A DNA stretch of 64,000 nt from Frigidibacter sp. RF13 (GTDB lineage Bacteria; Pseudomonadota; Alphaproteobacteria; Rhodobacterales; Rhodobacteraceae), in NCBI RefSeq assembly GCF_026626305.1, contig NZ_JAPNUE010000005.1, positions 1 through 64,000 on the forward strand, in the 5' to 3' direction. The position numbers and the translations under genes were made by a program. This document shows, piece after piece, positions 8,926 to 17,449 of this stretch (positions are counted from its first letter, which is position 1; the number at the start of each line of letters is the position of its first letter). Under the pieces are notes generated by a model. That model had not been told where the DNA came from. It was given only the letters and a program-made list of their open reading frames with translations, and did no database searches.

Positions 8926-9579
8926 TCACGCCAAGAATTTGCGCCGCGCCGCAATAAGGCTTGCAGGTTCGGTCTTCGCGGCCGGCGTGAACCCGTCCGG
9001 CACGCCCCGCCCGATGGCCAACCCGATCGGCAGGACCCCGCTCCAGACATCCAGCGCCTGATCTTCCGGCTCGTCGATGGGCGGACCGGACCGCACCTTG
9101 ACCGTCATCGCCTCGATCTCGACCGCCAGCACACCGGTCGCCTTTTCCTCCTGCGCGGTCGAGGCGCGAACCTCGCCGCTCCGCCCGGGCATCAGATGGT
9201 CGGTGATCAGCCACAGCGCCCGGTCGAACTCGGCCCTGTCCGTCACCGCCCGTGCCGTGCCATGCACCATGCAGGACCGGTAGTTGACCGACGAATTGAA
9301 GCCCGACTTCGCCACCACCAGCCCGTCGATATGGGTCACGGTCAGGCAGACCGGCAGGTCCGCCGTCTTCGCGATCACCCGCGTCTTGCGCGCGCCGTGG
9401 ATATAGATCCGGTCGCCATCGCGGGCATAAGCCATCGGGATCACCATAGGCCGCCCCTCGGCCACGAAGCCTACATGTGCGACCAACCCCTGATCGAGGA
9501 TTGCGTGCGCGACCGCCTCATCCTCGACCTTGCGCTTCACATAGCGGATTTTCGCATAATTCTGCGGATCGCCCATCAT
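8926..9579 (-). CDS. Pyridoxamine 5'-phosphate oxidase-family FMN-binding protein
   Basis: A 217-residue split-barrel flavoprotein of the PNPOx-like family: VAHVGFVAEGRPMVIPMAY at about residues 33-51, then IYIHGARKTR and NYRSCMVHGTARAV typical of the FMN-binding barrel. It is not a canonical PdxH, because the PdxH C-terminal motif is missing. It is divergent from a MocR/PdxR-type regulator, a common arrangement in which the PLP-binding regulator controls the flavoprotein. Its substrate is unknown. Confidence 0.85.
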   Translation of the reverse strand: MMGDPQNYAKIRYVKRKVEDEAVAHAILDQGLVAHVGFVAEGRPMVIPMAYARDGDRIYIHGARKTRVIAKTADLPVCLTVTHIDGLVVAKSGFNSSVNYRSCMVHGTARAVTDRAEFDRALWLITDHLMPGRSGEVRASTAQEEKATGVLAVEIEAMTVKVRSGPPIDEPEDQALDVWSGVLPIGLAIGRGVPDGFTPAAKTEPASLIAARRKFLA

Positions 9580-9615
9580 CTTCTCCTTCGCTTTCCCGCA
9601 GTTCTAGGCGATCAT

Positions 9616-9658
9616 ATGGTTCCCCAGTAGCTCCACTATATACAATCTTGATGGAACC
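9616..9658. promoter_or_regulatory. Candidate MocR operator and promoter
   Basis: TGGTTCC (9616-9622) and GGAACCA (9652-9658) form a perfect inverted pair 29 bases apart, spanning the start of the MocR gene. A TACAAT -10-like hexamer at 9641-9646 lies only four bases before the ATG, which suggests a leaderless or near-leaderless transcript. Function is inferred. Confidence 0.35.
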
Positions 9659-11057
9659 ACTTTTTCTGAAACCTCTCCCGCCGCTCGATCGAAGCGCCGA
9701 TCAGACGCTCACCGTCCAGCTCTATCGCGCCCTCCTGGCGGCCATCCGTGCGGGCGATCTGACCGGTAGCCTCCCCTCGTCCCGCGCCGCGGCGGGCGTG
9801 TTCGGTGTCGCGCGCAACACGGTCAACGCCGCCTATGAGCTCCTTGAAGCGGAAGGCGCGGTCACGATCCGCCGGGGTGCGGCGCCGGTGATCCTCGGCC
9901 GCGCCGCACCAACGCCCACCCTGCCAATACGAAACGACCTGCCGCGCCTGTCCGAGCGCGGTCGGTCGATCGCCGCATCGGGGGAGGATCGAGACCGCGC
10001 GGGCCCGATGACGCCGGGTCAGCCCGATCCCGATCTCTTTCCGCGCGATCTCTGGGCACGCCTCCTGCGCCGGGCCGCGCGGCTCACGGCGGGCGCGGCG
10101 CTGGGATATCGTCACTATACCGGCCTGCCCGCCCTGCAAGAGGCGCTTGCTCGTCGGCTCACGACAGATCGCGGCATGGTGGTGACCCCGGAACAGATTC
10201 TCGTCACCCCCGGCGCGCAGGCCTCTCTCACGCTTCTGGCGCTGACGCTCGGCGATCCAGGCGACACAGCGCTGATCGAAGACCCCGGATATTCCGGCGC
10301 GAAGATGGCCTTCCGCCTTGCGGGTCTGAAGCTCCATCCGCTGCCCGTCGATGCCGAGGGCGCAGATTGCGGGCCGGCACCGGCGGCCCGCCTCATCTAC
10401 CTGACGCCGGCGAACCAGTATCCGCTGGGCGTCCGCCTGTCCCTTGCCCGCCGTGCGGCATTTCTTGACCATGCGCGCCGTCACGACGCTGTGATCGTCG
10501 AGGATGATTATGACAGCGAGTTCCTATGGCACGGCCGCCCGATCGCCGCCTTTCAGCCCGAGGCGCCCGAGCGGATCGTCACCATTGGCACCGCCGCCAA
10601 GGCGCTCACGCCGGGGCTCAGGCTCGGTTGGATCGTCGCACCGCCCGGCCTCGCTGCGGCGCTTGCCGCCGCCCAGCGCAGCCTGGGTCTTGCCGCCAAT
10701 GTGCATGCGCAGGCGGCGCTCGCGGCGCTGATCGAGGACGGGCGCTACCGCGCCCATCTCTTCCGCATCGCCGCGACCTACGGCGAGCGAGGGCGGGCGT
10801 TCGCCCGCGCGCTCCGGGCGATTCCGGGGGTGGAGGCCGCCGATCCGTCCGGCGGCGTCCAGCTGACCATCCGCCTGCCAGCCGGGTCCGAAGCCGCTGC
10901 CCATGCCGCCGTTCTTGGGGCTGGATTCGCGCCGGCAGCTCTTTCGGCCTTCTGCATCGGACCCGGCCAGAGCGGTCTCGTCGCGGGATTTGCGGATGCG
11001 ACGCCGGAGCGGATCGCCGGTTTCTGCGCGGCGCTGGCGCGCGCGCTCAAACGCTGA
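9651..11057 (+). CDS. MocR/PdxR-type GntR regulator with aminotransferase domain
   Basis: A 468-residue protein with an N-terminal GntR winged helix (about residues 18-84, including LPSSRAAAGVFGVARNTVNAAY) fused to a fold-type I aminotransferase-like domain. The PLP lysine is K317 in TAAKALTPGLRLGW, and EDDYDSEF is conserved. MocR proteins sense PLP or amines and usually control a divergent gene, here the PNPOx-like flavoprotein. The 3' end overlaps matB by 11 bases in convergent orientation. Confidence 0.9.
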   Translation: MEPLFLKPLPPLDRSADQTLTVQLYRALLAAIRAGDLTGSLPSSRAAAGVFGVARNTVNAAYELLEAEGAVTIRRGAAPVILGRAAPTPTLPIRNDLPRLSERGRSIAASGEDRDRAGPMTPGQPDPDLFPRDLWARLLRRAARLTAGAALGYRHYTGLPALQEALARRLTTDRGMVVTPEQILVTPGAQASLTLLALTLGDPGDTALIEDPGYSGAKMAFRLAGLKLHPLPVDAEGADCGPAPAARLIYLTPANQYPLGVRLSLARRAAFLDHARRHDAVIVEDDYDSEFLWHGRPIAAFQPEAPERIVTIGTAAKALTPGLRLGWIVAPPGLAAALAAAQRSLGLAANVHAQAALAALIEDGRYRAHLFRIAATYGERGRAFARALRAIPGVEAADPSGGVQLTIRLPAGSEAAAHAAVLGAGFAPAALSAFCIGPGQSGLVAGFADATPERIAGFCAALARALKR

Positions 11058-12558
11058 AAAGGTCCTTCAGTTCGGCGCGCAGCAAAGCCTTCTGAACCTT
11101 GCCCATCGTGTTGCGGGGCAATTCCGCGCGCATCTCGATATGCTTGGGCTGCTTGAACTTCGCCAGCTGTCCCTGAAGCGCTGTGCGGATCGCCTCGACC
11201 GTCGCACCTTCCTGCGCCTCGCTAACAACGACCGCCACCACCGCCTCGCCGAAATCGGGATGCGGCACGCCGATGACCGCGCTTTCCAACACCCCTGGCA
11301 GCGCGTCGATCAGTTCCTCCACCTCCTTGGGATAGACATTGAAGCCGCCCGAGATCACCAGATCCTTCGCCCGACCGACGATGGTAACATAGCCATCCGC
11401 GCTCATGGTGCCGAGATCGCCGGTGATGAAGAACCCGTCGTCGCGCAATTCCTCGCGGGTCTTTTCCGGCATCCGCCAATAGCCCTGAAAGACGTTCGGG
11501 CCCCTTACCTCGATCACGCCAACCTCGCCGCGCGGCAGTTCGGCTCCGGTGGTGTCGCAGACCTTCACCTCCACTCCGGGCAGCGCTATCCCAACAGTGC
11601 CTGCCCTTCGATCGCCCTCATAGGGGTTCGATGTATTCATGTTGGTCTCGGTCATCCCGTAACGTTCCAGCACCCGGTGCCCGGTCCGCGCTTCCCAATC
11701 CCGGTGCGTCTCGGCCAGAAGCGGTGCGGAACCCGAGATGAAGAGGCGCATATGCGCGGTCAGTGCCCGGTCAAGGCGAGGGTCGGCGAGAAGGCGGGTG
11801 TAGAAGGTCGGCACCCCCATCATCGCGGTCGCCTGCGGCAGGAGGCGGATCACCTCGTCCGCGTCGAACTTCGGCTGAAAGATCATCGGCGCCCCGGCGA
11901 TGAGGGCCACGTTCGTGGCCACGAAGAGCCCGTGCGTGTGGAAGATCGGCAGGGCATGCAGAAGGACATCCGCGCGCGTGAACCGCCATTCCCGCGCAAG
12001 CACTTCGGCATTGGACAGAAGGTTGCCATGACTGAGCATCGCGCCCTTGGACCGACCCGTGGTACCCGACGTATAGAGGAAAGCGGCGAGATCGCTTGCG
12101 GCGCGCGGCTCTGTTGCAGAACGCTCAGGCTGAGTCGCAGCCAGCATGCCGAAATCGCCGGTGCCGTCGCTGCCAAGCGACATGAGCGGCACCCCTGCGG
12201 CCGAAGCCATTTCCGCCAGTGCCCCCATGCGTGACGGATCGGCGAGCAGGAGCCGGGCCTCCGCGTCGGTGATGAAATAGGACAGTTCGGCCGGCGTATA
12301 GGCGGTATTGAGCGGCAGGAAGATCACGCCTGCCTGAATGGCGCCAGCGATCACCGCAAGCATCTCGGCACTCTTCTCCAGCTGAAGCGCCACCCGGTCG
12401 CCGGGCCTGAGGCCCGCCACCCGCAGGGCGCCCGCCATCTGCGCGGCACGCGCAAGAAAGGCGGCATGGGAGATGCTGCGCCCATCCGGCAGGATCAGGA
12501 ACGACGTGTCGCGCCCCAGATGCGGGCCGAAAAGCGCGTCATAGAGGTGATTGATCAT
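11047..12558 (-). CDS. matB: Malonyl-CoA synthetase (acyl-CoA ligase)
   Basis: A 503-residue ANL-superfamily ligase that activates malonate (or methylmalonate) to the CoA thioester with ATP. The phosphate loop TSGTTGRSKG is at 163-172. RYGMTETNMNTSNPYEG is a MatB-like signature that distinguishes it from long-chain ligases. GDLGTMSADGYVTIVGR and the C-terminal GKVQK lysine complete the set. No malonyl-CoA decarboxylase or malonate transporter is adjacent. A TTTACT/17/TTATCT promoter-like pair lies just upstream on the same strand. Confidence 0.88.
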   Translation of the reverse strand: MINHLYDALFGPHLGRDTSFLILPDGRSISHAAFLARAAQMAGALRVAGLRPGDRVALQLEKSAEMLAVIAGAIQAGVIFLPLNTAYTPAELSYFITDAEARLLLADPSRMGALAEMASAAGVPLMSLGSDGTGDFGMLAATQPERSATEPRAASDLAAFLYTSGTTGRSKGAMLSHGNLLSNAEVLAREWRFTRADVLLHALPIFHTHGLFVATNVALIAGAPMIFQPKFDADEVIRLLPQATAMMGVPTFYTRLLADPRLDRALTAHMRLFISGSAPLLAETHRDWEARTGHRVLERYGMTETNMNTSNPYEGDRRAGTVGIALPGVEVKVCDTTGAELPRGEVGVIEVRGPNVFQGYWRMPEKTREELRDDGFFITGDLGTMSADGYVTIVGRAKDLVISGGFNVYPKEVEELIDALPGVLESAVIGVPHPDFGEAVVAVVVSEAQEGATVEAIRTALQGQLAKFKQPKHIEMRAELPRNTMGKVQKALLRAELKDLFSV

Positions 12559-12696
12559 GATAGCTCCGCCGGGACCTGTGCTCAGATAACGGGCGACGCT
12601 ACGGACAGTAAAGGGCGATGCTCCTCGTCGGCCGCCGGCCGCTCGTCGCGAGAGCGCCAGAGCGAAGAGCGCCGAAGGCTGCGATGAGCGGCGTGC

Positions 12697-13482
12697 TCAG
12701 ACACGGCTCCGCCGCAGGGCGGAAAGAAGGAAAAGGCAGAAGGCCGCGACCACCACCGACGGTCCGGCCGGCGTGTCGAAGCGCAGCGAAGCGCCGAGGC
12801 CCGCAATGACCGCGAAGGCACCGCTCAGCGTCGCGAGGACCGCCATCCGCTCCGGCGTCGCGGCGAAGGCGCGGGCGGCTGCGGGCGGAATGATCAGCAT
12901 TGCGGCGATCAGAAGCGCCCCCACGATCTTGATCGACAGCGCCACGGTGAGCCCCAGCGCCAGCGTCAGAGCCAGCCGTTCGCGGCCCGGATTGACGCCC
13001 GAGGCCTGGGCCAGTTCCTCGTTCACCGTGGCCGTCACCAGCCCGTTCCAGCGCCACAGAAGGAGCCCCAGCACCGCACCGCTTCCGGCCCAGACCCAGA
13101 CCACGTCACTCCAGCCGACCGTAAGGATGTCGCCGAAGAGATAGGCCGAAAGATCGACCCTTACCGACGGCAGGAAGGAAACAGAGACAAGGCCCAGAGC
13201 CAGTGCGGAATGGGCCATCACACCCAGGAGCGTGTCGGCTTGATGGCCGCGCCCGCTGAGGCTCGCGACTGTCAGCGCAACCGATAGCGCGACGGCAAGA
13301 ATGCCCAGATAGAGCGGCAGATGGAAGGCAAAGGAAAGCGCCACCCCGAGGATCGCAGCATGCGATGTGGCATCGCCGAAATAGGCCATCCGCCGCCAGA
13401 CCACGAAAGAGCCAAGCGGGCCCGTCGCCAGCGTGAGACCAAGCCCGGCGAGAAGCGCGCGCAGAAGGAATTCGTCAAACAT
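12697..13482 (-). CDS. znuB: Zinc ABC transporter permease ZnuB
   Basis: A 261-residue, highly hydrophobic ABC-3-family permease with about eight membrane segments and the conserved RRMAYFGDATSHAAILGVAL segment. It moves Zn2+ through the inner membrane with ZnuC and ZnuA. The ATG at 13482 overlaps the end of znuC by 8 bases; the longer reading upstream only shadows the His-rich znuC tail. It is the last gene of the zur-znuC-znuB operon. Confidence 0.93.
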   Translation of the reverse strand: MFDEFLLRALLAGLGLTLATGPLGSFVVWRRMAYFGDATSHAAILGVALSFAFHLPLYLGILAVALSVALTVASLSGRGHQADTLLGVMAHSALALGLVSVSFLPSVRVDLSAYLFGDILTVGWSDVVWVWAGSGAVLGLLLWRWNGLVTATVNEELAQASGVNPGRERLALTLALGLTVALSIKIVGALLIAAMLIIPPAAARAFAATPERMAVLATLSGAFAVIAGLGASLRFDTPAGPSVVVAAFCLFLLSALRRSRV

Positions 13483-14278
13483 CCACCTGCTCCGACGCTT
13501 GGGTTGCGGACCGATCACTGTGGCCAGGGTCATGTGCGTGGTGATGATGGTGATCGTGACCGTCCTCGCCATGATCGTGATCATGGTCGTGATGGTGGCG
13601 GTACAGCGCCAGAACCCCGTCCTGATCAAAACCGAAGAGCGCCCTGTAGGCGGGCGCGGCAGATACGGCCTCGGGGGCGCCTTCGCAGCAGACATGGCCA
13701 TTGAGGCAGATCACCCGATCCGAGGCCCGCATCACCACATTCAGATCGTGGCTGACCAGCAGCACCGCCACCCCGGTCTCCTGCCGGAGCTCCTCCAGAA
13801 GCCGGTAGAAGGCGGCGATGCCCGGCTGGTCCAGCCCTTGGGTCGGCTCGTCCAGGATGAGGATTTCCGGCGCCGACAGAAGCGCCCGTGCCAGCAACAC
13901 CCGCTGGAACTGCCCCCCCGACAGCGCCAGCAGCTGGCGCGGACCAAGGCCGTCGGCCCCGGTGCGCGCAAGCGCTGCCTCCGCCGCGGCGTCAGTCACC
14001 CGGCGCGGCAGCGACAGGAAGCGGCGGACGGTCAGTGGTAGGCCGGCTTCGACCTTCAGCCGCTGCGGGACGTAGCCGATCCTGAGCCCCGCCCTACGCT
14101 CGACCGACCCAGAAGAGGCGGGCGCGAGGCCGATCAGCGCCCGGATCAAGGTGGACTTTCCCGAGCCGTTCGGCCCGATGATCGTCACGATCTCGCCCTT
14201 CGAGACCGCAAGCGTCACATCGCTTAGAACCGGCAATTCGCCGTGCCGTACCGAAAGGCCCCGCGCCGCGATCAGCAT
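13475..14278 (-). CDS. znuC: Zinc ABC transporter ATPase ZnuC with His-rich tail
   Basis: A 267-residue ABC ATPase. Walker A is GPNGSGKS (35-42), followed by the ALSGGQFQR signature and the ILILDEPTQGLD Walker B region. The last 40 residues contain 14 histidines interleaved with Asp (about 228-253), a likely cytosolic zinc-binding tail. It lies one base after zur and overlaps znuB. Confidence 0.95.
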   Translation of the reverse strand: MLIAARGLSVRHGELPVLSDVTLAVSKGEIVTIIGPNGSGKSTLIRALIGLAPASSGSVERRAGLRIGYVPQRLKVEAGLPLTVRRFLSLPRRVTDAAAEAALARTGADGLGPRQLLALSGGQFQRVLLARALLSAPEILILDEPTQGLDQPGIAAFYRLLEELRQETGVAVLLVSHDLNVVMRASDRVICLNGHVCCEGAPEAVSAAPAYRALFGFDQDGVLALYRHHHDHDHDHGEDGHDHHHHHAHDPGHSDRSATQASEQVDV

Positions 14279-14279
14279 C

Positions 14280-14807
14280 TCAGACCTCCCCCCGCGCCCG
14301 GCAGGCCGAACAGAGGCCCAGCGCCTCGACCACCGTCCCCTCGACCGCGAAACCTGCCGACGCTGCAGACTCTGCGACGGCCGCTGCCACAGGCTCCGCA
14401 GGCGCCTCGGCCACGGACCGACAGGCGCGGCAGATCATCACCATCGGCGTATGGTCATCGCCCGGATGCATGCAGGCCATGAATGCATTCAACCGTGCGA
14501 TCCGGTGCGCCATGCCGTTTTCGACAAGGAAGTCGAGTGCCCGGTAGGCGACTGGCGGCTTGTTGCCGAACCCCTCGCCCGCCAGCCGTTCCAGTACCTC
14601 ATAGGCGCCAAGCGCCCGGTGCTCCTCAAGCAAGATCTCCAAAGCCCGCCGCCGGACCGGCGTCAGCTTCAGCCCGCGTTCCGCAGCAAGCTCATCGGCG
14701 CGCGCGATCAGCCCACCACAACAATTGCTGTGGTCGTGCCTGCGGAATGCCAACCCCGCGTCAGTAGCTGGCTGGGTTGACGCCTCGATATCCGCGGGTC
14801 CAATCAT
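14280..14807 (-). CDS. zur: Zinc uptake regulator Zur (Fur family)
   Basis: A 175-residue Fur-family repressor. The winged helix includes LTPVRRRALEILLE and PVAYRALDFLVENGMAHRI. Structural zinc is probably held by CRACRS and the C-terminal CSACRA, with an additional CC pair near the N-terminus. With Zn2+ bound it should repress the znu genes. It heads the znuCB operon and is divergent from znuA. A Zur-box match overlaps its own start codon, pointing to autoregulation and a short or absent leader. Confidence 0.93.
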   Translation of the reverse strand: MIGPADIEASTQPATDAGLAFRRHDHSNCCGGLIARADELAAERGLKLTPVRRRALEILLEEHRALGAYEVLERLAGEGFGNKPPVAYRALDFLVENGMAHRIARLNAFMACMHPGDDHTPMVMICRACRSVAEAPAEPVAAAVAESAASAGFAVEGTVVEALGLCSACRARGEV

Positions 14808-14824
14808 GTTATACTATCACATTT
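14805..14824. promoter_or_regulatory. Zur box 1 (overlaps zur start)
   Basis: CATGTTATACTATCACATTT matches the published gamma-proteobacterial Zur consensus core (AATGTTATAnTATAACATTT) at nearly all positions and is an imperfect palindrome. It covers the zur initiation codon. Binding here would block zur-znuCB and, with box 2, znuA. Confidence 0.7.
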
Positions 14825-14833
14825 ATCTTGACT

Positions 14834-14851
14834 GTTACATTATAACATATG
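14834..14851. promoter_or_regulatory. Zur box 2 (znuA side)
   Basis: GTTACATTATAACATATG matches the reported Rhodobacter-group Zur motif GATATGTTATAACATATC at 14 of 18 positions. It lies 32 bases before the znuA ATG in an AT-rich promoter segment. Confidence 0.7.
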
Positions 14852-14883
14852 ATATCACCCTGCCGAGCACAACAGGACTTAAA

Positions 14884-15831
14884 ATGCGCCTCACCGACAC
14901 CCGCCTTGCCATCGCCGTTATTGCCCTTTCCGCTGCCTCTCCCCTTCTCGCCGATGCGCCTTTGGTCGTGACCGACATCGCGCCCGTCCAGTCGCTGGTG
15001 GCGCAGGTGATGGGTGAAACCGGTGAACCGGTACTGCTTGTCGCCAAAGGTGCCGACCCGCACGATTATCAGCTCCGCCCATCCGAGGCGCGTGCCCTCG
15101 CCTCAGCCGACCTCATCTTCTGGATCGGGCCGGAAATGACTCCATGGCTCGACCGGGCACTTTCCACTGCGCGCGCCGAAGCACCGCTGGCGCTCCTGAC
15201 CACGCCGGGCACCGAATTGCGCCACTTTGCAGGGGAAGCAGCCGGTGCGCCGGGAGACCATCACGACGGCGACGACACCGGGGACGACGATGATCATGAT
15301 CACGAAGGCATCGATCCGCACGCCTGGCTCGATCCGGCGAATGCCCGCGCCTGGATTGCGGCGATCCGCGACCGGCTGAGTGCGGCGGACCCTTCCCATG
15401 CCGCCGACTATGAAAGGAATGCGGCTGATGCAATGGCGCGCCTGACGGCTCTGGAAGAAGAGGTCCAGACAACACTCAGTGCGGCGCGCGGCAGGTCACT
15501 GATCACGGGCCATGATGCCTATGGCTATTTCGCCGCTGCCTTTGGCCTGACCATCGCGGCCAGCCTCTCCGAAGGCGATGCCGCAAGCCCCGGTGCGCAT
15601 CATCTGAGCGAGGTGACCGAGATTGCGCGCGCCGCCTCCGACGGCTGCATCTTTCCCGAAGCCGGTCACGACCCGGCGCCTGTCGAGCAGATCGCTGCGG
15701 ATAGCGGCATCAGGATCGGCGCGGTCCTCGATCCCGAAGGGCTTTCGCTTGCGCCCGGTGCTGAGCTTTACGGCCAGCTCCTGCGCGGGCTTGCCTCAAC
15801 GATCATCAGCTGTCTCGCCTCTGGCGGGTAG
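14884..15831 (+). CDS. znuA: Zinc ABC transporter substrate-binding protein ZnuA
   Basis: A 315-residue periplasmic zinc-binding protein of the cluster A-I family. It has an N-terminal Sec signal peptide (ending near SPLLADAP), ligand histidines in KGADPHDYQLRPS, HAWLDP and ITGHDAYGYF, and a His/Asp-rich loop (about residues 125-145) typical of ZnuA. The ATG at 14884 gives a complete signal peptide; upstream in-frame sequence runs through the Zur boxes. Confidence 0.95.
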   Translation: MRLTDTRLAIAVIALSAASPLLADAPLVVTDIAPVQSLVAQVMGETGEPVLLVAKGADPHDYQLRPSEARALASADLIFWIGPEMTPWLDRALSTARAEAPLALLTTPGTELRHFAGEAAGAPGDHHDGDDTGDDDDHDHEGIDPHAWLDPANARAWIAAIRDRLSAADPSHAADYERNAADAMARLTALEEEVQTTLSAARGRSLITGHDAYGYFAAAFGLTIAASLSEGDAASPGAHHLSEVTEIARAASDGCIFPEAGHDPAPVEQIAADSGIRIGAVLDPEGLSLAPGAELYGQLLRGLASTIISCLASGG

Positions 15832-15892
15832 AGCGTTAGCGCTATATCTTTCCGGACAAAGGCGCCGCAAAGGCCACCATCCGGGGAGAGAG

Positions 15893-16756
15893 ATGAGCGA
15901 AATCTTTGATAACCGGCCCTGTGCCCTCGGCGAGGGGCCGCTGTGGCATCCCGTGCGGGGCCAGCTTTTCTGGTTCGACATTACCGGGCGGCGGCTTCTG
16001 TCGCGCGATGCGAGCGGCCCGCTGGACTGGCGCCTGCCGGAGATGTGCTCGGCGGCGGGCTGGATCGACGGCGACCGCCTTCTGATGGCGTCCGAGACCG
16101 GCCTTTGGGTCTTCGATATCGAAAGCGGCGCGCGCGACCGCGTGACGGCACTGGAGGCCGACAATCCCGTGACCCGCTCGAACGACGGCCGCGCCGATCC
16201 CTGGGGCGGCTTCTGGATCGGCACGATGGGCAAGCAGGCGGAGCCCGAGGCCGGGTCGATCTGGCGCTATTACCGGGGCGAATTGCGGCTACTCTTCCCG
16301 AAGATCACCATCTCGAACGCCATCGCCTTCACCCCGGACCGGCAATTCGCGACTTTCGCAGATACGGCGCGCGGCATGGTGTGGCGCACGGCGCTCGATC
16401 CGCTTCATGGCTGGCCAAAGGGCGAGCCGGAACCTTTCCTTCGTGCACGCGCAGGCGGCATGACCAATCCCGACGGCGCCGTCTTTGATACCGACGGCAT
16501 CTTCTGGCTGGCGGAATGGGGCGGCTCGCGGGTCGCGTCCTACGGGCCGGACGGCCGGTTCCTGCGGGCGGTTGCGGTCGGCGGACGCCATTCCTCCTGT
16601 CCCGCCTTTGGCGGCGATGACCTGAAGACCCTTTTCACCACCACAGCCCGGCAGGGCCTGCCGCCGGAGGTCCTGGCGGTCGAACCGCTGAACGGCGCGA
16701 CTTTCCGCTGCGAGGATGTTGCCCCGGGCATGGCCGAAGCGCGCGTCATTCTCTGA
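15893..16756 (+). CDS. SMP-30/gluconolactonase family lactonase
   Basis: A 287-residue six-bladed beta-propeller of the SMP-30/gluconolaconase/LRE family. GEGPLWHPVRGQLFWFDI, NDGRADPWGGFWIGTMG and SNAIAFTPD supply the conserved Glu, Asn and Asp metal ligands. It probably hydrolyses a sugar lactone (for example arabinono- or gluconolactone). GGGGAGAG upstream fixes the start. No sugar-pathway partners are adjacent, so the substrate is open. Confidence 0.88.
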   Translation: MSEIFDNRPCALGEGPLWHPVRGQLFWFDITGRRLLSRDASGPLDWRLPEMCSAAGWIDGDRLLMASETGLWVFDIESGARDRVTALEADNPVTRSNDGRADPWGGFWIGTMGKQAEPEAGSIWRYYRGELRLLFPKITISNAIAFTPDRQFATFADTARGMVWRTALDPLHGWPKGEPEPFLRARAGGMTNPDGAVFDTDGIFWLAEWGGSRVASYGPDGRFLRAVAVGGRHSSCPAFGGDDLKTLFTTTARQGLPPEVLAVEPLNGATFRCEDVAPGMAEARVIL

Positions 16757-16832
16757 CCCGCGGCCGGCGCGGGATCAGCGCGCCCCCAAACCCGAGGTGC
16801 CGGGGCCATGCCCCCGCGCCGAGAGATGGCTT

Positions 16833-16862
16833 GATCTCGTGCGCCCACGGGCGCACGAGATC
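16833..16862 (+). terminator. Rho-independent terminator
   Basis: Perfect 14-base arms (GATCTCGTGCGCCC and its complement) separated by two bases, followed by GCATTTTG. Placed 76 bases after the lactonase stop. Confidence 0.75.
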
Positions 16863-16915
16863 GCATTTTGAAAGAAGCCGTTGCGCCCGGACGCGCGAAC
16901 GGTGATCTTGTTGCC

Positions 16916-17422
16916 ATGCCAGAGACAGACCGGACGCTCGCCCTTCTTTTCGCCGACATTGCCGATGCCTTCGGCCTCTCTCGCCCGGCGGGGCAATGTT
17001 TCGCCGCGATCTGGCGCGCAGCGCAGCCGCCCTGCGCCGACGATCTGGTAGCGAGCCTTGGCCTTGCCCGCTCCAATGTCTCCACCGCTCTGAAGGACCT
17101 GCGCAGCGCGGGCCTAGTCAGCACCGCCCGCACGCCCGGCGACCGGAAGGAGTATTTCACCGCCCCTGCCGACCCGTGGGAGCTTCTGCGCCTCCTGGCC
17201 GCGCACCGGCAGCGCACCCTGATGCTGCCGCTCCTCGACCGACTGATGCAGGCAGAAGCCACCACGCCCGATAGCCGCCTCGCCGCGCTGCACGACACTT
17301 TGTCGACGGCCTCAGCGGCCATGGCGGGACTCGCCACGCTCGACGCGGGCGGCTTTGCAAAACGGGTCAATGCACTCGCGGACCCTTCCGAAAAGCCGAA
17401 GAAGAAAAAGAAGAAGCGCTGA
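16916..17422 (+). CDS. GbsR/MarR-family transcriptional regulator
   Basis: A 168-residue winged-helix protein. The recognition region LARSNVSTALKDLRSAGLV followed by GDRKEYFTAPADPWELL resembles GbsR-type MarR regulators. The C-terminus is very basic (KKKKKKR), possibly aiding DNA binding. The start is uncertain: ATG 16916 gives the usual domain boundary, but an in-frame TTG at 16868 lies 48 bases earlier. The following gene is convergent, so no target is indicated. Confidence 0.75.
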   Translation: MPETDRTLALLFADIADAFGLSRPAGQCFAAIWRAAQPPCADDLVASLGLARSNVSTALKDLRSAGLVSTARTPGDRKEYFTAPADPWELLRLLAAHRQRTLMLPLLDRLMQAEATTPDSRLAALHDTLSTASAAMAGLATLDAGGFAKRVNALADPSEKPKKKKKKR

Positions 17423-17449
17423 ATGCCCCTGCCGCGCCCGCTCCAATGC

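Noticed and set aside
12903..13701. Extended N-terminus for znuB starting near 13701
   Set aside because: The added 73 residues only read the His-rich znuC tail in another frame; ATG 13482 gives the standard permease start.
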